DNA of 64,000 bases. It comes from Silene conica (lineage: Eukaryota > Streptophyta > Magnoliopsida > Caryophyllales > Caryophyllaceae). The stretch covers positions 21,918,247 through 21,982,246 of the forward strand of contig CM055319.2 of NCBI GenBank assembly GCA_029255685.2, in the 5' to 3' direction. Shown here piece by piece: positions 10,541 to 20,752 of the stretch (position 1 is the stretch's first letter; each line of letters starts with the position of its first letter). The notes under the pieces were generated by a model. That model saw nothing but the letters and a program-made list of their open reading frames with translations. It ran no database searches and was not told where the DNA came from. The position numbers and the translations under genes are program-made.

Positions 10541-11105
10541 TCAAATTTTTATATTAGGAAAGCCTTCAACTAGGTCAAGTTTCCTAAGAGTGCTAAGAGT
10601 TTTGGCACTAACATGACCAAATCTTTTATACCACAAACAAGGATCATTTTTCATGACACTCATGCAAGATAAGGTGTCATTATTGGGCACCATGTTTAAA
10701 TTTGTTAAATAAAAACGTCTTTGACACATCTACCTTCAAGAATGACTTCATGGGTTGTTGCATCAATGATTCGACACATATTAGTGCTAAACTCTACCAA
10801 ATTTCCACGATCACACAATTGAGAAATGCTAAGAGGATTATGCTTCAAACCTTTGGCATGCCGCACGTTGTCGATGCATAGTAACGATGACTTACCAACC
10901 TTACAAATATCAATTATTTCACCCTTTTTGTTGTCACCAAAAGTTACCATGCCACCTTTATAAGCTTCTAATCAGAGGAATTGGCTTCTATCTCTGTCAT
11001 CCACTATACAAATATCAATTGCGGTCGCCTCTCACCAAGCCCTGCACAAGATTTAGACTTTGAGTTTAGGAATCCAAACGAATCTGGGTCCCTTGTTATG
11101 AACAA
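10541..11105 (-). pseudogene. Copia protease and GAG-pre-integrase region
   Basis: Minus-strand 10705-10950 (VTFGDNKKGEI..., LKHNPLSISQLCD) is the end of the protease region, and 10541-10729 (CLWYKRFGHVSAKTL) is the GAG-pre-integrase zinc-binding segment. Further right, NKGPRFVWIP can be read near 11070-11105; this motif normally precedes the copia protease. The catalytic part of the protease is scrambled by frameshifts around 10960-11030. Confidence 0.75.
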
Positions 11106-11993
11106 CTTGTTTTACTAATTTGATAAGGCTAAAGTCGTATCACCTATATCAAAGTAATCCTATAGTACTACTAACAATAGCTAGAGGTAAGTAAGGTATC
11201 GTATCCACAGGGAGGCGGTGATTAACTTCAGTTTGTCAATAGTTATATCCGTCTTATAGGTCACAAGTTTGGTTGTTTGATTGATTTTTAACAACTAAAA
11301 GCAATAAAGAAATAAAGATGGGAAACAATAATAAAGAAAGTCTAGGGATCAGGTTCACAAATGTAGTTATCCAGGGGTGAGATTTTATCATTGATAGTGC
11401 TAATTATGCTATTGAAGGTAATATGATCGGTCGACTCAATATTCCCTTTAGATATAGATTAACATGCGGTCGCTATCATTAAACTATGTTTATTTAGCTA
11501 TCGTTGCCTCTTATTAGTCTTAACCCGGTCGGTGATAATCCTAATATGCAAGACTAATTCATTAACTCCTGTCGGTAATCAATCGATTAGATTTAAGACG
11601 ATTAAGACGATATACTAAACAACAACACAAGGCAACTTAACTATCAATTCAGAAGGTAAACCCCTTTCTAACAACCTAGATCCTCATTCTCCCTAGAAAG
11701 CTAAATTAGCTACTCATGGCAATAATAACAACAATAACGAAATCAAGAGGGAAAACGATTGATAACATGATTAAGGAATACAAAACAATAATTGAAATTT
11801 AATTCAAAACAAGATTGAAGAATACCGTAAAGAAAGTGAGATCCGGAATTGCAATGCATAAATTAAAAGCTAGATCTAAACTAAAACTAGATTTTATTAA
11901 GAGAATTGTATGTAGAAGAAAGAAAAGTAACAAAACTAGGGTAAAGAAGGCGTGATTTAGCTAGGGGGTACGACTCTCTTATATAATAAAACA
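11106..11993. repeat. Unclassified interspersed repeat
   Basis: Non-coding stretch containing 'gtatcgtatccacagggagg' (about 11198) and a long A-rich part. Similar 'cgtatccacaggga' sequences are, as far as I recall, widespread plant repeats, possibly retroelement non-coding parts. It cuts off the copia remnant on the left and is cut by the Helitron on the right. Exact ends cannot be defined. Confidence 0.35.
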
Positions 11994-12023
11994 CTAGTTT
12001 AGAACCCGTGCAATTTGCACGGG
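11994..12023 (-). terminator. Helitron 3' terminal hairpin and CTAG end
   Basis: Read on the minus strand: CCCGTGCAAATTGCACGGG (12005-12023), a 9-bp perfect stem with a 1-nt loop, then 7 nt, then CTAG (11994-11997), then T. Helitron 3' ends are known to be a hairpin 10-12 nt from CTRR, inserted before T. Confidence 0.85.
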
Positions 12024-13291
12024 TATGTATAAGAGAGTTAATATATTAATGTATAAACAATATTTAATAAATTTATGAATTATATTGTTGATTGATGAGG
12101 CTGTGAAAATGTCTTGGCATTCCTAACGTCCGTTATAATATTTGTTAAGATATATTTATTAAAATGTACGAGATTTATTTTACATGTATTCTATTAAATT
12201 TCCGTATTATGTCCAAACAGAATAGCCCAACACACGAGCCCAACATTGTATCATATAGACGGACCAAATTAAAATAATTTTAACTCTCTAAATATTTATA
12301 GACAACTTGTAAGTAAATTATAAAACATAAAAAATGAATATAATATTAGTACCTTATCTTTTTTTTATAATTAGAGAGTTAACTTATTTATTTTTTTGAT
12401 AAAATGTGAGTATATTATTAAAGGGAGATTGTCCATACGAAAGAATAATTTTATCCCATTTTACCAAAACCAAACCGCAAATGAACGAAATAGGCCTAAT
12501 GTTTCGAACAATCTCGAAATAACGAAAAAAAAAACAATTTCAAATATACACTCCAGCACAACACCAATTCCTTCCTCATCCCTGACCCACCCAATTTCAT
12601 CCTAATCCCAGTAGTTCCAATTGACCGACCCAATTCCATCCATTTTCATCTTCCACCTCCGAAGAGAATACGGATTCGTGTTGCTGGCTTTTGCTCCTGG
12701 ATTGCATCATCAATTCAACGGCCTTGCTCCTGGATTGCATCATCATCTCAAGCAGACCATCAATCCTAATCAGGTAACCTTCAACATTAACACATACAAT
12801 AATACGTATTCGATTTGTTGGCTTTTACACAGCGGGTTGTACATTCATGTATTTATTAGATTAGTCAAAAATTAGGTCTGCATGTCAATGAAAATGGTGA
12901 AGCCTCCGTCGAATTATCAAGTGACAGTTGTTTTCGGTGAATAGTTGTAGATTTTACTTGTTGTGGGTTGGAATATTGTTGGTTCATTTCTGGGATTTCT
13001 CCTTGACAATTTTCAGATATGAATTACAGATTTTGTTCAGGATAGATATACTTCAATCAGAACCTACTGTTGGAATAATAGCAACGACTAAGCGAAAATT
13101 AGCTAAGCAATATTGCTCGCCCTCTTAGAACTTGTTCAATGTAGTATGGAGGATGGATTTTTCAGATAGTATATTTGTTAGTTGTATGTGTTATTGAGAT
13201 TGAATTTGACAATTGTACTATAATTATTTGTGCAAAACAGTTTAAATCTGGAATCGAACTAAGTATAGAGTCAAGCTCTGCCTTCACTGCT
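12024..13291 (+). other. Helitron 3' subterminal region, probably including captured gene sequence
   Basis: The first 350 bp are AT-rich. From about 12540 the + strand looks like a gene start: a C-rich leader, a duplicated 'ttgctcctggattgcatcatc' (about 12690 and 12725) and a donor-like CAG/GTAACC at 12774. I could not identify a protein. The stretch continues on the far side of the inserted chromovirus at 22882. Confidence 0.35.
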
Positions 13292-13296
13292 TTTTG

Positions 13297-15422
13297 TGTA
13301 ACACCCCCATTTATTTAAGGGCCTGAACTAGGACTCCTCAGATAAATAAGGGTGTTACCATCTCGGTTTCCCGAGGCAGTAGATACAAAAGAAGATAAAC
13401 AGCACTTTAAATAAAGTTTAACTCAAAACATGTTCTTACATCCGTGTCCAAAAGTCTTAACAAAACAATAAAGTACAACTCATAAAAGACTGACTAAGAT
13501 GGTCTAGACATCTAATCCGGTCCGGATCCAAGCTCTTACTCCCATAGCTCCCCCCTTAGACTTAGCCACCTGTCAATCTGCTCCCCAATAATTTGGTTCA
13601 TCACAGGTGATCACGAACACACAGGGTCAACCACGAGGTTGAGTAGGAAAAAGAATAAATAAATCAACAATATAATAAACTCCGCGCCGATCCAACACCA
13701 TATATATACTCCGCACCGATCCACGCCATAAATACTCCGTACCGATCCAACACCATAAATACTCCGCACCGATCCAACACCATAAATACTCCGCACCGAT
13801 CCAACACCATATCACAAGGCCCATCATGAACACAATGTATTATATCACAGAGTAATATATAGATAACACCATATAATGATCACACGATGTATGTAATAAA
13901 CATGCTCAAAAACAAATAAGAACGGATTGCACATTATCAGATACCAGTACTTTCCCCTACCTGAAATAGCAGGAAACGCAGATCAAACCAAAGCTTGCTT
14001 AGAAATGTTCCACACGAAACCCGCTACCTAAACAAATATTATTTAATTAATACACACCCTAATTCCTGTAATACGTATGCACATTCTATTTATAGAAACT
14101 CCCTATATCTAGAAAGCTTCCTAACAACCGAGGTTACCCAAATTAGTAACCTTCTAAATATAGTAACTTCTAAAAATAGTACTTTGATTTGAAATTCAAA
14201 TGATTCTAAATAAACATTAATACCCATGTCAAAACTTCCCTTAATAAACAATAAAATCTTTATCTTTAATATCAAAATATAAATACCATAAATAACCATC
14301 ACATTAAATAATAAATTGATAAAAGTAATAATATTAATATTAATAATAATAAATATTAAAAAATAATAATAATAAAAGATGAAAAGAAGGACAACAACCC
14401 TTAAACACTCGACAGCCCCTTTACACGACAAACACCCCCTTTCACCGCTGCCTACCACCCCTTCGACCACCCACCAGCACCAGCTCCCAACACCACCGAC
14501 CACCAACTGTCGCCACAACATCACCACCCCAGTCGACACCCCCTGTTGACTCTGACCAAAGCCTCCAAACCCAGCCTGACCCCTCGCCTGAGTTCCACAC
14601 AGCCCGAAACAGACCCTAATCGTTCCCCTGAAACAACCCTTGCACCACCCATAACACCCACCAGTCTAAACCCCCGACAACCCCTTCTCGGACCATGGTG
14701 GTGCCACTGCTTAGACCTCCCCCGAGTCTTCAGTAGCACCACCCCAAAACCACCTTCCCTGAACACGCAACTCTGACCGTGAAACAGACCAACCAGCAGA
14801 CTCTACGAACTCCCCTTTTTACACCACCCACGAAACTCGACAACCACCGTGACCAACCCCCGATAACCCCTTAACCACCAGAAACATAGAAATGCAAAAA
14901 CCATGGCAAACACGACACAGAACTCCCCCTCGAATAAGCAACAAACACCCGAAGTTTAAGAACAGAATTACAAACGAAACCATAAAGCTGCGACTTACCT
15001 GTTTCTTGACTCAATTCGAAAGAACTAGACTGATCCAACAACCGTGCAAAACTCCTTCTTCTGGGGTGTGGTGGCGGCTGAACAAACTAGGGTAAGAGTG
15101 GTGTGTGTAGGTAGGTCAGAAAGTGAGTCGATGGGTTCTTATAAGGCGGCTGGAAGAGGTGAGGGTGTGAGGGTTTCATTCTTTCATATTATGCGAGTCT
15201 TGGGCTGCGTGGTTTGGCACGGAAATCAAGGCCCAAGGCTCTCACCCAACAACCCCCAGATCGAACCCCACCAAGGACATGTCACATAAATAAGTGATCC
15301 CCAAATCGAATCCCATAACAAGCATGATACGAACCCATAGACTTAAAAAACGAACTAAGCATAAAACCGATTGGTTAGTAAACAATTGTGATAAAATCGT
15401 GCCCAAAATTCGAGGTATTACA
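13297..15422 (-). repeat. 3' LTR of chromovirus copy 1
   Basis: On the minus strand it starts TGTAATACCTCG and ends GGGGGTGTTACA. It is near-identical to the LTR at 20753. It contains a five-unit direct repeat of about 27 bp (13679-13810, core GTTGGATCGGTGCGGAGT on the minus strand) and AT-rich and C-rich parts without coding capacity. Confidence 0.95.
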
Positions 15423-15440
15423 GTCTTCCCCCCTTAAAAT
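15423..15440 (-). other. Polypurine tract 2 (PPT2), adjacent to the LTR
   Basis: Minus strand: TTTTAAGGGGGGAAGAC, immediately followed by the LTR start TGTAATACC. This is the plus-strand priming site that matches the LTR boundaries of this copy. Confidence 0.8.
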
Positions 15441-15548
15441 GAACTTCGTCCCGAAGTTCAACAACACTCAGACGACAAAACAATCAACTCCAAACAAACT
15501 GATATCACAAAATATCTCAAAAGTTTACTTAAATCACAGAATGTTACA

Positions 15549-15565
15549 TTCCACCCCCCTTAAAG
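15549..15565 (-). other. Polypurine tract 1 (PPT1), upstream duplicate
   Basis: Minus strand: CTTTAAGGGGGGTGGAA followed by TGTAACATTCTG, another LTR-like start, about 126 nt before the actual LTR. Chromovirus copy 2 uses the equivalent site as its LTR start. Confidence 0.7.
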
Positions 15566-15590
15566 AAAAGTTACGTCCGCGTAACTTACC

Positions 15591-15749
15591 TCAATCGAAT
15601 AAATGTGGATAACGCTCTCTCATGGATGCCTCAGGCTCCCACGTAGCCTCCTCCCGATTATGATTCGTCCACAAGACCTTCACCAAGGATGTCTCCCCAT
15701 TGCGAGTCTTCCGTACCTTCCTGTCCAGAATTTCCTTCGGAGTCTCAAT
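15591..15749 (-). pseudogene. Integrase C-terminal chromodomain of chromovirus copy 1
   Basis: Downstream of the TAG, in the same frame: RKVRKTRNGETSLVKVLW, then EEATWEPEASMRERYPHLF. The 'VKVLW...EEATWE...MRERYPHLF' pattern is the chromodomain at the end of plant chromovirus integrases (Tekay/Del-like by resemblance). It is thought to steer integration to certain chromatin. The stop at 15750 would remove it from the protein. Confidence 0.75.
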
Positions 15750-18700
15750 CTATGCCAACTGCTCATCTACCTCAATCACCTCGTGCTGAAGCACATGTGA
15801 TGGGTCACTCACATATTTCCGCAACTGGGACACATGGAACACATTATGGACCTTGGATAGAGCTGGAGGTAAGGCTAGTCGGTATGCCACCTCCCCAACT
15901 CTGTCCAAAATCTCAAATGGTCCAATAAATTTCTGACTCAATTTGCCACGTTTCCCAAACCTCATCACACCCTTCATTGGAGACACCTTCAGTAGTACCT
16001 TCTCTCCCGCCTCGAATGAAATCTCACTCCTTTTTAGATCCGCATAGCTCTTCTGTCTATCCTGAGCGGCCCTCATTCGCTGTCGGATAATCTGAACCTG
16101 CTCCACCATCTCCTGGATCATATCGGGCCCTAAAGTCACAACATCAGCTCGATCATCCCAACACACAGGGCTTCGACACTTCCTCCCGTATAGAGCCTCG
16201 AAAGGGGCCATGCCTATGCTAGCATGGTAGCTGTTATTATAAGAAAACTCGATCAACCCCAGTCGATCCTCCCAAGATCCTCCGAACTCAAGTACACAAG
16301 CCCTCAACATGTCCTCAAGGGTCTGAATCGTTCTCTCCGTCTGACCGTCAGTAGCTGGGTGGAAGGAAGTACTCATCTTCAACTGGGTACCCAACGCTGC
16401 CTGCAACTCCTGCCAAAATCTGGATATAAACCTCGAGTCTCGATCTGAAACAATATCCTTGGGTACTCCATGTAGTTTGACCACATTCTGAACATATGAC
16501 TTAGCCAACTCGGCCTTACTCCAGGTATCCTTCATTGGAATAAAGTGAGCTGACTTAGTCAAACGATCCACAATCACCCAAATGATGTTGTTGCCCCTCT
16601 GAGTCCGAGGCAACCCCACGATAAAGTCCATCGAAATGTTCTCCCACTTCCACTCTGGTATATCCAACGGTTGAACTTTCCCTTGAGGTCTCTTATGCTC
16701 CCCTTTCACTCTCTGACAAGTCAAGCATCTCGACACAAACTCTGCGACTTCCTTCTTCATGTTAGGCCACCAGAACGTCTTCTTAAGATCTTTATAGAGC
16801 TTATCACCCCCTGGGTGAACTGAATATGGAGTAGCATGAGCTTCAGTCAGGATCTTCTTCTTTAGCTCCTCCACATCCGGAACACACCATCGCCCACTGA
16901 ACCTCAAACTACCATCAGTATGAATACTGAACCTGGATGCAGACTCTCCACCCTCACTCTCCACCATCCTGCGCCACTTCTGGATTCTCGCATCATTACC
17001 TTGCAGCTCCCGAATCTCACCATACAACTCCGGCTCTACTGTCAAATCGCTAAGAGTATCCCCTTTCCGGATCATAAATATTCCCATTTCCCTTAGTTCA
17101 CCATGCAACCTCACTCTCGATCTGGCACAATCCAAAGCATGGACAGATTTCCTACTTAGGGCGTCAGCTACCACATTTGCCTTGCCTTCGTGATAGACAA
17201 TCTGCATATCATAATCTCCAAGTAATTCTATCCACCTCCTCTGTCGCATGTTCAACTCTCTCTGGGTGTAGATATACTTCAGGCTCTTATGATCAGAAAA
17301 CACCTTAAAAGTGGCTCCATAAAGGTAATGACGCCACAATTTCAGTGCAAAGACCACAGCGCCCAATTCCAAATCATGAGTCGGATAATTTTCTTCATAG
17401 GTCTTCAACTGGCGAGACGCATATGCTATTACTCTCCCATTCTGCATTAATACACAACCCAGTCCATGCTTCGAAGCGTCGGTATATACTTCGAAATTAT
17501 CACTCCCAACTGGCAAGGCCAGGATAGGAGCTGTTGTCAGGCGTTCCTTAAGGGTCAGGAATGCCTTCTCACAACTCTCATCCCAGACAAAACGGTTCTC
17601 TTTCCTCATTAACGACGTCAACGACTTTGCTATCTTTGAAAAATCCTTGACAAATCTCCGATAATAACCAGCTAATCCCAGAAAGCTTCGAATCTCACTC
17701 ACATTTTTCGGACTTTGCCACCTAGTCACAGCCTCAATCTTACTAGGGTCGACAGACACTCCCTCCTTTGAAATCACATGCCCCAAGAACGCCACCCTCT
17801 CCAGCCAGAACTCACACTTACTCAACTTAGCATTGAGTTTATGTTCTTCCAAGGTCTGAAGTACTTTCCGCAAATGGTCCCCGTGCTCTTCTGCATTCTT
17901 GGAATATACCAGGATATCATCGATGAATACCACCACAAACTTGTCCAGATATGGGCTGAAGACTCGATTCATCAAGTCCATGAACACAGCTGGAGCATTA
18001 GTCAATCCAAATGGCATAACCACAAATTCATAGTGGCCATACCTCGTTCGGAAAGCGGTCTTTGGAATATCTTCATCCTTTATTCTCAACTGATGATACC
18101 CGGATCTCAAATCAATCTTAGAAAAAACCCCAGCTCCACTCAACTGATCGAACAAGTCGTCAATTCTCGGCAAAGGATAACGGTTCTTGATTGTCACATT
18201 ATTCAGTTCTCGGTAGTCAACACAAAGTCGCAAACTTCCATCCTTCTTCTTTACGAACAAAACGGGTGCTCCCCAGGGCGACACACTGGGTCGGATGAAC
18301 CCTTTCTCAGCTAGTTCATCCAACTGCTTCTTCAACTCCTCCATCTCCTTCGGTCCCATGCGGTACGGTGACTTAGATATTGGTCCCGCCCCAGGTTTTA
18401 GGTCAATGGAAAATTCCACCTCCCTCCTTGGCGGTAACCCTGGAACGTCGTCTCGAAAAACTCCCTCGAACTCCCGTACCACTGGTATTTCACTAGTCTT
18501 GGGAGTCTCAGCCTCACAATTCCACATTTGGCACAAGATCAGGCTCTCTCCTTTCCTCAAACTAGACTTCAAGGTGTTGACAGAAATGAATTTGATTTTT
18601 GGTTTGATTCGATATCCCTTGTAAGACACCCTCACCCCCTTAGGTCCTTTCAAGGAAATTTTCTTTTGATAGCAGTCGATGAAAGCTCGATACTTCCCTA

Positions 18701-20189
18701 GCCAGTCCATTCCCAGAATCACCTCAAAGCCCTCCAAAGGAAACTCTATGAGGTCACAATAGAAAATTGCTTCCCCGATTTTGATGGGTACACTACCATA
18801 TACTCTATTACAAACTATCGACTCTCCTGATGGTATGGTCACTGGATCCGCGATCCAATCAAATCTCTCAAGTCCCAAAGCCTTAACATGATCTCTAGAC
18901 ACAAACGAATGGGTGGCACCGGAATCGAAAAGTACAAAAGTAGGTTTAGAGTTCACAAGAAAAGTACCGGTGACCACATGAGCATCATCCTTCGCGGCCT
19001 GCTTTCCCATGGCAAAGAGCTTGCCACTGGATTTGACTTCACTCTGACTGGCACTAGATGTCCCAGCCTGCTGATTCCCTTCCGTTCCTGTCTTTTGGTT
19101 GCTTCCACCTCCATTGAATTGATTCTGGTACGGGCGGCTCTGGTAATTGTTATAGTTCCTCCGGTAATTGCTGCTCCCTCCAGATTTCGCACCCCCACCA
19201 TAGTTTGTCGTGGGTGTGCGATAGCCACTACTACCATAGGTCTGCGTGCGGGATCCCTGATATCCGGATGTAGGCGTGCGATAACCCCCGGAATGATTTC
19301 CTCCAGAAGAACGACACACCGCCTGCTTATGTCCCCTCTTTCCACAGCCAAAACACACTATCCCTGCCGAACCACTGCCAGAAACCCCACTCATGTGATT
19401 GCTCCCACTCTGATTCCTCGCACCTCCGGAAGTGTTGTTACTGAAGTAACCACTAAACTTGTTGGTGCTTGGTTTCTTTGACCCAGAACTTTCAGTCACA
19501 TTCTCAGCCTTCCTCTTTTCTGACTTCGACTTCTTTTATTCTTTGATCATATCCGAGAGCCTCTCCGCCGCCCCAGCCCTTAGGTAGATGTCTCGGACTG
19601 TGGTAGGCGGAGCCGCAATCAGTCTCTTCTTGATAGCAATTGATAACCCTCTCTCAAACTTCATTGCCAGCATGGCATCATCAAACCCCATGTCTCCCAC
19701 ATAGTGCACCAACTGGATGAATTTCCTGTAGTAAGCCTCTACGGTCATGTCCTCCGACATTTTGAATGAGTCGAACTCCTCCCTCAGCTTGCTCTTTTGG
19801 AATTCTGGTAAAAACACCTCGTTCAAGACCCCCTTGAATGCGTCCCAAGGAACAAACGCGGTTCCATCCTCTGTAGCTGCTTCCCGGATCTCTCCCTTAT
19901 TCGCGGTCCACCAGTCTCCAGCCAGTCCTCTCAGATAGTGGGCTGCCTGGTCAACCCTCAGTTCATCGGGACAGTTCACCAGCTCGAACAAGTTACTAAA
20001 TTCTCTGCACCAGGCTCCAAGCAAGTGAGGTTCCCCCTCCCCGGTGAATTGGGTAGGATGGTGCCTCGCGATTATCGTGCTCATCTTAGCGGAGTCCATC
20101 TGTTTAGCCTTTAGAGCCGCAATCTCAGCTCGTAATTGGTCTAACTCCTCTTGTGTGATGTTAGCGAGGTTGTCTCTTCGCGGAGGCAT
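15591..20189 (-). pseudogene. Chromovirus copy 1 gag-pol polyprotein (two nonsense codons)
   Basis: One frame of 1,533 codons from ATG (20189, start MPPRRDN) to TGA (15591-15593). It is interrupted by TAA at 19536-19538, after the gag capsid part, and by TAG at 15750-15752, before the chromodomain. Gag (20189-19539) has a retrotransposon capsid fold signature ([18 protein letters not shown]). In the 1,249-residue central ORF starting at 19499: CCHC knuckle C49-C52-H57-C62; aspartic protease FDSGATHSF with D192; RT with FIDDILVYS; RNase H with [10 protein letters not shown]; integrase with an HHCC zinc finger ([16 protein letters not shown]), catalytic [15 protein letters not shown] and DGQTERTIQ, and a GPFEIL module. 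All catalytic motifs are present. Apart from the two stops the element looks competent. Confidence 0.9.
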
Positions 20190-20204
20190 ACTATAACACA
20201 ACAA

Positions 20205-20737
20205 AAAAGAAATGAGTCCCGACTCATGTGGGTACCCATTAGGATTAGGGCTAAAGTCCCTAAACGGAAAGGTCTAGTATCAACTATCAGAGTGAGTACT
20301 ATAAAATTATAACATGGCTCGGGATCACATAACCGCATATCACTAGACATGATGAGAAAGGAAATTATAGCATTTACTGACATGTTCCAAGATACTTCAC
20401 ATAACCACATAAGTTCACACCTCTTCATTCAACAATTAAAAATTCCTTTCATGCTCATGCCCCTTCCGGCTATTTCAATTAGTTTCTTATACCCAAGTTT
20501 GTATAGATGCTTTATCACAATACACCATTACTTCCATCTTTTCCTAATCTACCCTTTTCTCTTGTATTTTCCCTCTGGGTTCCCGGGTAAAACTGATAGG
20601 GCCAATGGTTCGGTGTGAGGGGGCCCCAGACTCATACTTTACCTTTAGTGTGCTCCTAAAAGTCCTATCCCGGGGTTCATTTTATTTAGACTCTCCTACA
20701 TTCATTAGGTTCATTAGGTTAGGCCTGAGGATCGTTC
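20205..20737 (-). other. 5' leader of chromovirus copy 1
   Basis: Untranslated sequence between PBS and gag. It corresponds to the leader of copy 2 (56908-57441) with moderate similarity. No gene. Confidence 0.6.
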
Positions 20738-20749
20738 GCTCTGATACCA
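20738..20749 (-). other. Primer binding site (tRNA-iMet type)
   Basis: TGGTATCAGAGC on the minus strand, 3 nt after the end of the 5' LTR; complementary to the 3' end of initiator tRNA-Met. Confidence 0.9.
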
Positions 20750-20752
20750 CTT

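Larger units (their letters stand above)
7725..11105 (-). mobile_element. Decayed Ty1/copia retrotransposon (no LTRs found)
   Basis: From right to left the minus strand encodes the protease region, GAG-pre-integrase, integrase, reverse transcriptase and RNase H, which is the copia order. Many stops and frameshifts break the frame. No gag is seen beyond 11105, where an unrelated repeat begins. No LTR, PBS or polypurine tract could be identified at either end, so the copy is truncated. Confidence 0.85.

Noticed and set aside
13679-13810. Evenly sized short repeats that could suggest a CRISPR array
   Set aside because: Units are contiguous, without unique spacers, occur in every LTR of the family and lie in a plant genome.
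13611-13833. ORFs with repeated peptides (RSIYGVGSV, WCWIGAEYL) at 13611, 21067 and 37818
   Set aside because: They are translations of the 27-bp LTR repeat in several frames; no protein is implied.
14090-14539. 149-codon ORF in the LTR, repeated at 21546
   Set aside because: It lies wholly within the U3 region of both LTRs and contains low-complexity Ile/Tyr runs from AT repeats; no recognisable protein.
17778-18314. 178-codon plus-strand ORF, and others at 18888 and 19747
   Set aside because: Antisense shadows of the chromovirus copy 1 pol and gag frame; no domain features.
20738-20749. Near-tRNA sequences TGGTATCAGAGC as tRNA genes
   Set aside because: They are retrotransposon primer binding sites just inside LTRs, with no cloverleaf around them.
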